A stretch of 32,112 bases of DNA from an uncultured Lactobacillus sp. Its GTDB lineage: Bacteria > Bacillota > Bacilli > Lactobacillales > Lactobacillaceae. Position numbers and translations under genes: made by a program. The notes under the pieces are model-generated. The model was given only the letters and a program-made list of their open reading frames with translations. It did not search any database and was not told where the DNA came from. The stretch lies in NCBI GenBank assembly GCA_945971245.1, contig CAMFOZ010000007.1:1-32112 (forward strand), read 5' to 3'. This document shows, piece after piece, positions 8,075-15,951 of this stretch; position 1 is the stretch's first letter, and each line of letters starts with the position of its first letter.

Positions 8075-8412
8075 TATGATCGCTCATTCCTTTTTATGTC
8101 CTTTTCCTCCACGTCAGTCAGCTGCCGGCGCGATTGGGAATGATCCTCACGCGTTGCCTGCTTGCCGAGGTCATTCAGCGTATGCAGCATCCCCAGGATC
8201 CCTGGATTAGCAGGATCCGGCGGCATGATGATCATTAAGATCAGGTAGATGATCACGCCCGGCACAATTGCGGTCATGACGGTCAAAATAACGTAGATGA
8301 TCCGCAAGAGGTTTGCGGAAATATGGAAATACTTACCGAAGCCCCCAAAGACTCCACCGATGATCCGATCTGAAGCAGACCGGGTCAAGCGGCGATGACG
8401 ACTTTCACGCAT
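8074..8412 (-). CDS. PspC-domain membrane protein (YvlC-like)
   Basis: A 112-residue protein with the PspC domain: RSASDRIIGGVFGGFGKYFHIS followed by a long hydrophobic segment (LLRIIYVILTVMTAIVPGVIIYLILMIIMPP) and a charged cytosolic tail. PspC proteins sit in the membrane and respond to envelope stress. The ORF track starts at a TTG (8416-8418), but GGAG is only 3 nt from that codon; the ATG at 8410-8412 is about 9 nt from GGAG and fits better. The stop overlaps the start of the yvlD-like gene by one base. It is probably the first gene of the pspC-yvlD-hprK-lgt-gpsA operon. Confidence 0.87.
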   Translation of the reverse strand: MRESRHRRLTRSASDRIIGGVFGGFGKYFHISANLLRIIYVILTVMTAIVPGVIIYLILMIIMPPDPANPGILGMLHTLNDLGKQATREDHSQSRRQLTDVEEKDIKRNERS

Positions 8413-8470
8413 GCACAACCACTCCTTTTAAGTTAATATTACTTGCTTTCGACAGTAACCGCAATCACCA

Positions 8471-9587
8471 TTATTGCGGATTCTTCTGGCTGAGTTTCCA
8501 CTGAAGGTAGGCGTTGATGAAGGGATCGAGGTCCCCGTCCATTACGGCCTGGCCATTATGGGTCTCGTAACCACTCCGGTTATCCTTGACCAGGGTGTAC
8601 GGGTGGAAGACATAGGAACGAATCTGGGAGCCCCAACCAATATCGAGTTGTTCACCCTCGATCTCGGCACGTTGCTTAGCCTTCTTCTCCTCTTCCAATT
8701 CGTAAAGTTTGGACTTCAGCATGTTCATCGCGGTAACCCGGTTCTGCAGCTGCGAACGTTCCGCCTGTGAGGAAGTAACGATCCCAGTTGGAATGTGGGT
8801 GATCCGAACAGCCGATTCGGTCTTGTTAATGTGTTGACCACCCGCCCCACTGGAACGGAAGGTATCGACCCGCAGATCGGATGGGTCAATGTCGATGTGG
8901 ACACTCTCGTCCAACTCCGGCATGACATCCACCGAGGCGAAGGAGGTGTGACGCCGGCCCGCCGCATCAAATGGGGAAATCCGGACTAGCCGGTGGACCC
9001 CCTTCTCACTACGCAGGTAGCCAAAGGCATTGTGTCCCTTAATCAGGAGGGTCACGCTCTTGATCCCGGCTGCATCCCCGGCTTCGTAGTTGGCAGTCTC
9101 GACATCAAAGCCGTGCTGCTCACCCCAACGAACATACATCCGCAGGAGCATTGAGCCCCAGTCTTGGGCTTCCGTTCCCCCGGCACCCGGGTGAATTTCC
9201 AGGATAGCGTTCTTTGCATCGTATTCACCATCGAGCAGCTGGTTGAGCCGGTACTGGTCCAGGGCCTTCTTGGTCTTGGCAAAAGAATCGTCCAGTTCCT
9301 TTTGCAGGTCCGGATCAGGGCCCATTGACAGCAATTCAATCGTCGTCTCCAGGTTAGCGATCTGGTCCCGGAGCTGGACGAAGGTGTCCCGCTTTTCCTT
9401 CAGTTCGTTATTATCGTTAATGACCTTCTGGGCAGCCTCATTGTCATTCCAGAAGTCCGGCTGGGCCATCTTCTGTTCATTTTCCGCAATGCTTTCGTCT
9501 AGTGCATCGAGGTCAAAGAGACCTCCCGAAGCGGGCAACGTCTTGTTGCATTGCTTCTACTTGTTTCTTAGCTTCACTTAATTCCAC
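8471..9587 (-). CDS. prfB: peptide chain release factor 2, programmed +1 frameshift
   Basis: RF2 recognises UGA and UAA stop codons and hydrolyses the finished peptide. The ORF track shows only the second part. The true start is a GTG at 9585-9587 with GGAGG 7 nt upstream; it opens a 24-codon frame (MELSEAKKQVEAMQQDVARF...) that ends in an in-frame TGA at 9513-9515. Shifting +1 at CTT-TGA-C joins it to the long frame, giving about 371 residues, normal for RF2. The RF2-specific anticodon-mimic SPF is in RISPFDAAGRRHTS and the catalytic GGQ in SSGAGGQHINKTESAV. It lies downstream of secA, the usual Firmicutes order. Confidence 0.96.
9512..9527 (-). promoter_or_regulatory. prfB programmed frameshift site
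   Basis: The minus strand reads GGGAGG TCT CTT TGAC. An internal Shine-Dalgarno (GGGAGG) lies 3 nt before the slippery CTT and the in-frame stop TGA, the same spacing as in E. coli prfB. Low RF2 lets the ribosome slip to CTT-T-GAC and make full-length protein, an autoregulatory loop known for this gene. Confidence 0.95.
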
Positions 9588-9606
9588 TATTATGCCTCCA
9601 TTTATA

Positions 9607-9652
9607 CAAAGATACGGCAGCGGTACCGTGATGGGTTACCTTACTGCCGTAC
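9607..9652 (-). terminator. hairpin between secA and prfB (weak terminator or processing site)
   Basis: An 8-bp stem TACGGCAG/CTGCCGTA (9613-9620 with 9644-9651) with a further GGTA/TACC inner pairing stands in the 100-nt secA-prfB gap. The downstream minus-strand sequence (TCTTTGT) is a poor U-run, so partial termination or mRNA processing is more likely than full termination. Confidence 0.4.
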
Positions 9653-9687
9653 CTTGCAATCAGTAGCGATTATTTAAATCTTTATAC

Positions 9688-12051
9688 TTAACGCGTCACG
9701 TTCTGCCGAATCTCGGACTTCATGAAGAGCCGCGTCGTCTCGTATTCGATATCGGCGATCATCTGCTCAAACATGTGGTAGCCGGCGGTCTGGTATTCAA
9801 CCAGCGGGTTCAATTGCCCGTAACCACGCAGGCCGACTGACTGCCGGAACTGGTCCATCACATCAATGTGGTCAGTCCAGTGGGAGTCAACCACCCGCAG
9901 GAGAACAACCTTCTCAAATTCCAGCATTTGAGCGGGATCGTAGAGCTGACGTTGCTTATCCTTGTAGACACCCTTGGCAAAGGTCATCAGGTAGTCTACA
10001 ATTTCGTCCTTGCTCTTCCCCTTGAGGTCATCAACCTTGATGGTATTTGGCTTGACCAGAACTTCTTCGGCAAAGTCAACGATGCCCTTCAGATCCCAAT
10101 CCTTCTTGTCACCGAGGGTGTGTTGTTCAACTTCCCGTTGGATGGTCCGCTTGAAGATTGGCATCAGGACCCACTTCAGCGACTTGTCTTCGGTAATGAT
10201 CTGCTGCCGTTCCTTGTAGATGATTTCACGCTGTTCACGCATCACGTCATCGTACTGGAGAACATTCTTCCGGGAGTCGTAGTTGTTCCCTTCAACCCGC
10301 TTCTGGGCGGATTCAACCTGCCGGGTCAGGAAACGACTCTTGATAACTGCATCATCGTCATCGACCTTCATCCGTTGCAGGAAGTTCTTGATCCGGTCAC
10401 CACCGAACCGCTTCATCAGGTCATCTTCCAGTGACAGGTAGAACTGGGACAGACCAGGGTCACCCTGCCGACCAGAACGGCCACGAAGCTGGTTATCAAT
10501 CCGCCGGGACTCGTGTCGTTCAGTCCCGATTACGGCTAGACCACCGAGTTCACGAACACCGGGGCCGAGCTTGATATCGGTCCCCCGTCCGGCCATGTTG
10601 GTGGCAATCGTAACGGCACCCTTCTGACCGGCGTTCTTGATAATGTCGGCTTCCTTGGCGTGGTTCTTCGCGTTCAGGACCACATGTGGAATGTGTTCCT
10701 GATCCAACAGGTGGGACAAGTATTCGGAAGTTTCAACGGCCACGGTCCCAACCAGGATTGGTTGGCCCTTGGCGTGAAGCTTCTTGATCCGCTTAACAAC
10801 GGCCGCAAACTTACTCTTTAAGGTTGGGTAGAGCAGGTCAGGCTCATCCTTACGAATAACCGGCTTGTTCGTCGGGATCGTGATGGTCTCCATGTTATAG
10901 ATTTCCCGGAATTCTTCCTGTTCAGTCTTCGCCGTCCCGGTCATCCCGGCCAGCTTGTTGTACATCCGGAAAAGGTTCTGGTAAGTGATGTTGGCCATCG
11001 TCTTGTTTTCTTCCTGAATCTCAACGCCTTCCTTGGCTTCGATCGCCTGGTGCAGGCCATCGGAGAACCGCCGCCCCTGCATAACACGACCGGTGAAGGA
11101 ATCAACGATTAAGACTTCACCGTCAGAGACCACGTAGTCCTTGTCACGGTGCATAATGTAGTTAGCCCGCAGAGCCTGATCCAAGTGGTGGGTCAGTGGG
11201 GTGTTCTCTGGGTCGTAGAGGTTCTTCAGGTTGAAGTACTTCTCGGCCTTTTGAATTCCAGCATCCGTCAGAGCCACTGTCTTGGATTCCAGGTCGACCT
11301 TGTAATCGACTTCGTTCTTCAACTGCTTGACGAACCGGTCCGTCTGCTTGTACAGCTTAGAGGTTCCCGTACCAGGACCAGAAATAATCAGTGGTGTCCG
11401 CGCTTCATCGATCAAGATGGAGTCCACCTCATCGACTAAGGCGTAGTTCAGGCCCCGCTGAACCTGGTCTTCCTTGTAGACCGCCATGTTATCACGCAGG
11501 TAGTCAAACCCGATTTCACTGTTGGTCGAGTACATAATGTCGGCCTTGTAGGCTTCCCGCTTCTGATCCGGACTCATCTCGGAGTTGTTGACACCGACAC
11601 TGCAGCCCAACCAGTTGTAGAGCTGACCCATCTCAGTGGCATCACGCTTGGAGAGGTATTCGTTAACCGTGATAACATGAACACCCTTACCAGAAATGGC
11701 ATTCAGATAAACCGGCATGGTTGCGGTTAAGGTCTTACCTTCACCAGTCTTCATTTCGGCAATGTTACCTTCGTGGAGCACAATTCCCCCCATGACCTGA
11801 ACGTGGAATGGGTAAAGGCCAAGGACCCGCTTAGCACCTTCACGAGCAACGGCAAAAGCTTCGGGCAGCATATCATCCAAAGATTCACCCTTTTGGTAGC
11901 GTTGGCGGAACTCTGGCGTCTTCGCCTGGAGCTGCTCATCGGTCATCGCAGCCATTGTCTTCGCATAACTGTCAACTTTATTTGCGATTTTGTTAATCCG
12001 CCGTAATTCGCGACGGTCGCTTTCAATCCATTTTCTTAAAATGTTGGCCAT
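9688..12051 (-). CDS. secA: preprotein translocase ATPase SecA
   Basis: The 787-residue motor that pushes unfolded preproteins through SecYEG. Motifs in order: Walker A MKTGEGKT (about residue 100), the DEAD-like box [15 protein letters not shown], the preprotein cross-linking domain, the second helicase domain with [14 protein letters not shown] and [10 protein letters not shown], then the helical scaffold. It ends at ...SEIRQNVTR and lacks the C-terminal Cys-x-Cys...Cys-His zinc motif found in E. coli and B. subtilis SecA; I recall this as usual for lactobacilli. The start ATG has AGGAAGG about 9 nt upstream. It follows hpf (with a terminator between) and precedes prfB. Confidence 0.98.
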   Translation of the reverse strand: MANILRKWIESDRRELRRINKIANKVDSYAKTMAAMTDEQLQAKTPEFRQRYQKGESLDDMLPEAFAVAREGAKRVLGLYPFHVQVMGGIVLHEGNIAEMKTGEGKTLTATMPVYLNAISGKGVHVITVNEYLSKRDATEMGQLYNWLGCSVGVNNSEMSPDQKREAYKADIMYSTNSEIGFDYLRDNMAVYKEDQVQRGLNYALVDEVDSILIDEARTPLIISGPGTGTSKLYKQTDRFVKQLKNEVDYKVDLESKTVALTDAGIQKAEKYFNLKNLYDPENTPLTHHLDQALRANYIMHRDKDYVVSDGEVLIVDSFTGRVMQGRRFSDGLHQAIEAKEGVEIQEENKTMANITYQNLFRMYNKLAGMTGTAKTEQEEFREIYNMETITIPTNKPVIRKDEPDLLYPTLKSKFAAVVKRIKKLHAKGQPILVGTVAVETSEYLSHLLDQEHIPHVVLNAKNHAKEADIIKNAGQKGAVTIATNMAGRGTDIKLGPGVRELGGLAVIGTERHESRRIDNQLRGRSGRQGDPGLSQFYLSLEDDLMKRFGGDRIKNFLQRMKVDDDDAVIKSRFLTRQVESAQKRVEGNNYDSRKNVLQYDDVMREQREIIYKERQQIITEDKSLKWVLMPIFKRTIQREVEQHTLGDKKDWDLKGIVDFAEEVLVKPNTIKVDDLKGKSKDEIVDYLMTFAKGVYKDKQRQLYDPAQMLEFEKVVLLRVVDSHWTDHIDVMDQFRQSVGLRGYGQLNPLVEYQTAGYHMFEQMIADIEYETTRLFMKSEIRQNVTR

Positions 12052-12194
12052 AAAAGCGTCCTTCCTAATTTACTAGCTCGAGCTAAAATCCATTAAAAAG
12101 TGCTACTCAAGCCAATTATATTATTTTATTCTAACTTAAATATTTTAACACGTTCACCAAGCTTTGAAAACTAGCATGCTCAAGCAGAAAGCCA

Positions 12195-12233
12195 TCAAAA
12201 AAGGACTACCGCAACTAACCTGCCATAGTCCTC
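12195..12233 (-). terminator. hpf rho-independent terminator
   Basis: The stem AGGACTA/TAGTCCT (12202-12208 with 12226-12232) has a 17-nt loop and is followed on the minus strand by six T, about 20 nt after the hpf stop. Confidence 0.75.
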
Positions 12234-12254
12234 TTAGTTATAAATTGTCGATTA

Positions 12255-12797
12255 TTATTCGGCTTCAATCAGGCCGTACCGACCATCACGCCGACGGTAA
12301 ACGATGCTCGTTCCGTTCGTCTCGGCGTCTTGGAAGATGAAGAAGTCGTGGCCCAGCATGTCCATCTGCAGAACCGCTTCTTCAGGATCCATTGGCTTCA
12401 ATGCGATCTGCTTCGTCCGAACGATCTTCAAGTCGTCGGTAGTTGCTGAATCGTCATCACTTGGTACGAACTCAAGGTTCTTGAAGCCCTTTTCACGTGA
12501 CTTCCGGTTGATCTTGGTCTTGTACTTCCGAATCTGACGTTCAAGCTTATCGGTTACCAAGTCAACACTGCCGTACATATCATTGGAGGTTTCTTCAGCC
12601 CGCAATGTTAAGTATGGAAGCGGGATAGTTACTTCAACCTTGTAAGTACGGTTTGGGTAAACCTTCAAGTTCACGTGGGCGGTAGCTTCAACATTATCTT
12701 CAAAGAACTTTTGAAGCTTGCTGATCCGCTTTACTACATAGTCACGAATTGAGTCAGTGACTTCGACATTTTCACCACGAATATTGAACTTTAACAT
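12255..12797 (-). CDS. hpf: ribosome hibernation promoting factor, long form
   Basis: A 180-residue HPF/YfiA homologue of the long type found in Firmicutes, which dimerises 70S ribosomes into inactive 100S particles in stationary phase or starvation. The N-terminal S30AE domain (residues 1-100, starting MLKFNIRGENVEVTDSIRDYVVKRISKLQKFF) binds the decoding region. After a linker, the C-terminal domain (about 122-180: IVRTKQIALKPMDPEEAVLQMDMLGHDFFIF...) mediates dimerisation. The track starts at a TTG one codon earlier; the ATG at 12795-12797, 9 nt after GGAG, is preferred. It stands alone with its own promoter and terminator between comFC and secA, the normal order. Confidence 0.95.
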   Translation of the reverse strand: MLKFNIRGENVEVTDSIRDYVVKRISKLQKFFEDNVEATAHVNLKVYPNRTYKVEVTIPLPYLTLRAEETSNDMYGSVDLVTDKLERQIRKYKTKINRKSREKGFKNLEFVPSDDDSATTDDLKIVRTKQIALKPMDPEEAVLQMDMLGHDFFIFQDAETNGTSIVYRRRDGRYGLIEAE

Positions 12798-12818
12798 CAA
12801 ACATCTCTCCTTTCAGTC

Positions 12819-12832
12819 CAAGCATATGCTTG
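12819..12832. repeat. 14-nt perfect palindrome in the hpf leader
   Basis: CAAGCATATGCTTG reads the same on both strands. It lies in the hpf 5' untranslated region, 22-35 nt upstream of the ATG, one base away from a second perfect palindrome. Confidence 0.75.
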
Positions 12833-12833
12833 A

Positions 12834-12845
12834 TCTGATATCAGA
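12834..12845. repeat. 12-nt perfect palindrome in the hpf leader
   Basis: TCTGATATCAGA is a perfect palindrome separated from the next one (12819-12832) by a single A. Flanking GTCC and GGAC could close both into a larger leader structure. Confidence 0.75.
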
Positions 12846-12873
12846 AGGACCACTCTTCTCATATCCTATCTAT

Positions 12874-12902
12874 ATTATAGTTTAGTTCTGATCAATAAAC
12901 AA
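12874..12902 (-). promoter_or_regulatory. hpf promoter
   Basis: TTGTTT (-35, 12897-12902) and a perfect TATAAT (-10, 12874-12879) are 17 nt apart on the minus strand, giving a leader of about 70 nt. Confidence 0.75.
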
Positions 12903-12913
12903 ACCGTTTTCAT
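12899..12913 (-). promoter_or_regulatory. cre-like (CcpA) site overlapping the hpf -35
   Basis: The minus strand reads ATGAAAACGGTTTGT, which fits the catabolite-responsive element WTGNAANCGNWNNCW at all but one defined position. It overlaps the -35 hexamer, where CcpA binding would repress. This would link ribosome hibernation to sugar exhaustion. It is a pattern match only. Confidence 0.5.
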
Positions 12914-12929
12914 TAACCTTTAAAATTAT

Positions 12930-13607
12930 TTAACGTGCTACGGAAAGGCTTACAATCTCACTACATTGCGCTTTTTTAAAAAGGATCGCGGCATGATAGA
13001 GCGTCCGACCCGTCGTATAGATATCATCTACCAATAAGATCCGCTTACCGTGCACCACTGCCGAGTCACTCAGGATAAACGGCTGGGGCGTCTGAAGGCG
13101 TTGTCGCCGACTCTTGTGTGACTGGGCTGTCTTGTCCACAGCGCGGTGCCGGAGGAGTGGGGCTACCGTGGCATCCCCGATAAGGCCTAGCACCTGGTTG
13201 AACCCCCGCGTGGCCATTGTCGTGGTGGTTACTGGGATGGGCACCACCAGGTCGGCCTGCAGCTGGCGAATGCGTTGCTGGAGTTCAACCGTGAAAACTT
13301 GACGCAACCGGTAATCCCCCAGAAACTTGTAGCGCTGCATGTATTCCTTCATGGCATCATTATAGGTGTAGAGGGCCTGGTGATTGAGGTGCCAACCATA
13401 CTGGTGCTGCCACTGTTCACATTCACAGCACAGGTGCGGGTGCTCCTGGGGACGGCCACAGCCGGGACAGGCATGATCCGGGTTGATCCGGTCAAAGCCA
13501 GCGCGACACTGTTCACAGATAACCGGCCGTTCCAGCGGTCTTAACATTAACAGGTCGCCAAGGTTTAACCGGACTGGCAGACGGGCATTACAAAGCAGGC
13601 AGTTCAT
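12930..13607 (-). CDS. comFC: ComF family protein (phosphoribosyltransferase-like, DNA uptake)
   Basis: A 225-residue ComFC, needed for transformation in B. subtilis and working with ComFA. Four Cys pairs form the N-terminal zinc ribbons (CLLC, CEQC, CPGC, CCEC). The C-terminal type I PRTase domain shows RGFNQ and the PRPP loop RILLVDDIYTTGRT. The ORF track extends 23 codons too far upstream; MNCLLCNARLP begins at the ATG 13605-13607, which overlaps the comFA stop as ATGA, so translation is coupled. No terminator is seen before the hpf promoter. Intact DNA-uptake genes alone do not prove natural competence. Confidence 0.94.
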   Translation of the reverse strand: MNCLLCNARLPVRLNLGDLLMLRPLERPVICEQCRAGFDRINPDHACPGCGRPQEHPHLCCECEQWQHQYGWHLNHQALYTYNDAMKEYMQRYKFLGDYRLRQVFTVELQQRIRQLQADLVVPIPVTTTTMATRGFNQVLGLIGDATVAPLLRHRAVDKTAQSHKSRRQRLQTPQPFILSDSAVVHGKRILLVDDIYTTGRTLYHAAILFKKAQCSEIVSLSVAR

Positions 13608-14932
13608 CGCTTCAGTGCCCGGCCCTTGCGATTCATGAAGTTCACCTGGCGCACTGCTGACCGCACCCGCCGACACTGCCCGGCGATCCAGAAGCCAACC
13701 GTCCCCGTCGGCCGACTCAGCGATCGTCCTGCCCGCCCGGCAATCTGGACCAGGGCTGAGGATGAGAAGACTGGTTCATCGGCGCCCAGGACAAACACAT
13801 CGATTTCCGGGAAGGTCACTCCCCGTTCCAGGATGGTCGTGGTTACCAAGAAGTCATACTTACCATCACGCATCCCCTGGACCTTCGTCAACCGGTCCGG
13901 ATCCGCGGCATGAACAGTCGTAAACGGATGACGAGGTAACGCAGTCTGGAGAATGGGCCCCACCACCGCTAGGTCCGCCACGTGGGGGACAAATAAGAGA
14001 AAACGATAGCCGTTATCCAAAGACCGGCGAAGTTGACTAAGCAGGCTAGCTGGCAGATGCCCACGCTGCAACCCCCGCCGCCATCCCGGGGCCAAGTGCA
14101 GGTGGATCCGTGGCAATAAATGGCCATGGTAACGGAGCGGTAAGTAGCTCACCGCCAAGTGTCCGCGCCGGACCTGTCGCAGGAGGGCTGGGCCCGGAGT
14201 AGCCGTCAGGTACAGGCAGCCGCCCGCCTTCTTCACCGCCTGGCGACTGGCAAAGAGCAGGGCATCATTGGCGGCGAAGGGAAAGGCATCCACCTCATCG
14301 ATAATCAAGTTATCGAAGGCATGGTAGAAACGCAGCAACTGGTGGGTGGTACAAACCGTCAGCTGGGCATAGTGATAGGGTAGCTCCTGCCGACCGTGCA
14401 ATAGGACCAGCGAAGTATTCTGAAAAGCGGCCTGCAGACGGGGGTATAATTCCAGGCAGACATCCACCCGGGGTGAGGCCACCGCTAGCCGCTCTCCCCG
14501 CGCCAGAGCATGGGCAATCCCCCTGAACATCATTTCGGTTTTACCAGCACCGGTCACCGCCCACAGTAGTTGGTGACGATGAGCGGTCATCCCCGCATCG
14601 ACCGTGGTAGCCGCCTCCTCCTGTAAGGGCGACAGTTGCCCTGTCCAGGTTAGAACTGGCGAAGTCACCGTGAATTGATTTGGCTCCGGAACATGATAAA
14701 ATTTATTTAACGTCGCCACCCGCCCCAGGTTAATGCAGCGGGGACAATAAAATTCATCATTCGGTAAGGCGGCAACCCGGCAGGCCGTCTCCTGACCGCA
14801 ACGCAGGCAGCGGATCATTTGCCCGTGCCGGGTCATCGTCGGTAGTACCTCAATCGGTGGGGCTGGCTTGGCACGCCGCCACTCGGGCTGGTCAATCAGC
14901 ACCCGCCGCCCATAATACTCACTTAAATCCAT
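13604..14932 (-). CDS. comFA: ComFA, DEAD-box DNA translocase for competence
   Basis: A 442-residue ATP-dependent motor that helps pull single-stranded DNA into the cell. An N-terminal zinc finger (CLRCGQETAC and CPRC, about residues 42-65) precedes Walker A AVTGAGKTEM (about 130), Walker B IIDEVDAF, the motif III-like YLTATP and the motif VI-like QIAGRAGRS. The start chosen is the ATG at 14930-14932 with GGGGGG 6 nt upstream; the track's GTG one codon earlier is too close. The frame is complete. It heads the comFA-comFC operon, divergent from yigZ across about 62 bases. Confidence 0.95.
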   Translation of the reverse strand: MDLSEYYGRRVLIDQPEWRRAKPAPPIEVLPTMTRHGQMIRCLRCGQETACRVAALPNDEFYCPRCINLGRVATLNKFYHVPEPNQFTVTSPVLTWTGQLSPLQEEAATTVDAGMTAHRHQLLWAVTGAGKTEMMFRGIAHALARGERLAVASPRVDVCLELYPRLQAAFQNTSLVLLHGRQELPYHYAQLTVCTTHQLLRFYHAFDNLIIDEVDAFPFAANDALLFASRQAVKKAGGCLYLTATPGPALLRQVRRGHLAVSYLPLRYHGHLLPRIHLHLAPGWRRGLQRGHLPASLLSQLRRSLDNGYRFLLFVPHVADLAVVGPILQTALPRHPFTTVHAADPDRLTKVQGMRDGKYDFLVTTTILERGVTFPEIDVFVLGADEPVFSSSALVQIAGRAGRSLSRPTGTVGFWIAGQCRRVRSAVRQVNFMNRKGRALKR

Positions 14933-14951
14933 CACTATCCCCCCTACCTAA

Positions 14952-14969
14952 TAAGTACGGGAATACTTA
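14952..14969. promoter_or_regulatory. inverted repeat in the comFA/yigZ divergent gap
   Basis: TAAGTA and TACTTA are perfect inverted 6-bp arms around a 6-nt spacer, in the only intergenic space shared by the two divergent genes. No textbook promoter is visible, and no exact streptococcal-type com-box is present; TACGAAAG (14977-14984) is only similar. Confidence 0.4.
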
Positions 14970-14994
14970 CCAAAGATACGAAAGAAGTTTTTAC

Positions 14995-15636
14995 ATGTCA
15001 GAACCATTCATTACCATTGCTAAGAACACCAGCTTCGAGATGGTCATCAAGAAATCGCGTTTTATCTGCTCAATCGGCCGGGCCGACACGGAAGAGGCCG
15101 CCCAGGACTTCATCGCCCAAGTCCAGGCCGCTAATCGCAAGGCCAATCACAACTGTTTTGCCTACATGGTCGGCGACAATGATCAGATCCAGCGGGAAAG
15201 TGACAATGGGGAGCCAAGTGGGACGGCCGGGGTGCCGATCCTGGAATCCCTCCAGCTAGCCAAGCTCCATAATGTCGTCGCCGTGGTAACCCGGTACTTC
15301 GGTGGGATCAAGCTCGGGGCGGGAGGCCTCATCCGGGCATACAGCAACGTCACCACCAACGCCATTCACCAGGCGGGCCTTGTTCAGCGGGTTATCCAAA
15401 CCGCCGTCGACATCACCGTCAGCTACGCCCAGCACGACAAGCTCCTGTACTTCCTCAAGGAACAACAGATTGAGGTCGCTAACGAGGCATACGGCGTGGA
15501 CGTGACGGTCACCATCTTCGTTGACCAAGCGGCCATGGATGACCTCATCGCCCTGCTCACCAACCGGTTCAATGACCAACTCCAAATAAAAAAGGGCCAA
15601 CCCCGCAACCACGAGGTGCCCTATCAGCCAGCCTAA
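14995..15636 (+). CDS. YigZ/IMPACT family protein (UPF0029)
   Basis: A 213-residue protein of the YigZ (B. subtilis YvyE) family. The N-terminal UPF0029/IMPACT domain shows KKSRFICSIGR, NHNCFAYMVGD, DNGEPSGTAGVPILESL and VTRYFGGIKLGAGGL; a C-terminal DUF1949 domain follows (about 140-205). The family's biochemical role is not firmly known; links to translation regulation and proline peptidase-like folds have been proposed. The track starts 46 codons early inside comFA; MSEPFITIAK at 14995 is the family start, with a weak AAAGAAG ribosome-binding site. Its TAA overlaps the TAG of the convergent 86-residue gene. Confidence 0.92.
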   Translation: MSEPFITIAKNTSFEMVIKKSRFICSIGRADTEEAAQDFIAQVQAANRKANHNCFAYMVGDNDQIQRESDNGEPSGTAGVPILESLQLAKLHNVVAVVTRYFGGIKLGAGGLIRAYSNVTTNAIHQAGLVQRVIQTAVDITVSYAQHDKLLYFLKEQQIEVANEAYGVDVTVTIFVDQAAMDDLIALLTNRFNDQLQIKKGQPRNHEVPYQPA

Positions 15637-15893
15637 ACCAAGACGGCTTCCGCAATATCTAAAATAATAATGAAGGTCGTAATGCCGACCAGCCAGCCCA
15701 GGATCACCCGCGCGTGATGATCATGGGCTTTTAATTTATCCCAGTTAAAGCCGCAGTACGCTGCCACCATCAGCAGGCAGCCGATGATCCCGTAGATGCC
15801 CGAGTGGAAGCCGCGGTTATCGATGGAATAGCTGGCAGTGAAGAAGAGGCCCAGCGCAAATAGCAGGCCGTATAGCAATTGTTTTCTTTCCAT
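15633..15893 (-). CDS. small membrane protein of unknown function
   Basis: I do not recognise this 86-residue protein beyond its membrane topology. Three hydrophobic segments are visible (about residues 6-22, 32-49 and 61-84), with a short charged linker WDKLKAHDHHAR between the second and third. The start ATG has AAGGAG 8 nt upstream, a convincing ribosome-binding site. It overlaps the convergent yigZ stop codon by three bases, and the kimA terminator ends just before its ribosome-binding site, so there is little room for its own promoter. Expression probably depends on read-through from kimA. Confidence 0.75.
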   Translation of the reverse strand: MERKQLLYGLLFALGLFFTASYSIDNRGFHSGIYGIIGCLLMVAAYCGFNWDKLKAHDHHARVILGWLVGITTFIIILDIAEAVLV

Positions 15894-15904
15894 AAAAGCT
15901 CCTT

Positions 15905-15951
15905 ACTAAAAACGGCGCCCTCCAGTTTGACCGGGGCACCGTTTGTTTTTT
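15905..15951. terminator. two-way terminator between kimA and the 86-residue gene
   Basis: Arms AACGGCGCCC (15911-15920) and GGGCACCGTT (15934-15943). On the minus strand the one imperfect pair is a G-U wobble and the stem runs into five T, so it ends kimA. On the plus strand that pair is a C-A mismatch, but a strong T-run (GTTTGTTTTTT) follows, so it can also catch yigZ transcripts. Confidence 0.8.

Noticed and set aside
8459-8479. CCGCAAT/ATTGCGG hairpin at the end of prfB
   Set aside because: A perfect 7-bp stem, but no U-run follows on either strand and it overlaps the prfB stop codon; not enough for a terminator.
9471-9538. MPASGG start of prfB given by the ORF track
   Set aside because: No ribosome-binding site and it lacks the conserved RF2 N-terminus; the frameshift from the upstream GTG frame explains the reading frame.
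12061-12120. secA promoter (TATAAT at 12115-12120 on the minus strand)
   Set aside because: A perfect -10 is present in AT-rich sequence but no -35 at 16-18 nt scores above background, so I did not call it as a feature.
13275-13544. 89-codon plus-strand ORF opposite comFC
   Set aside because: Antisense shadow; it mirrors codon bias of comFC and lacks start signals.
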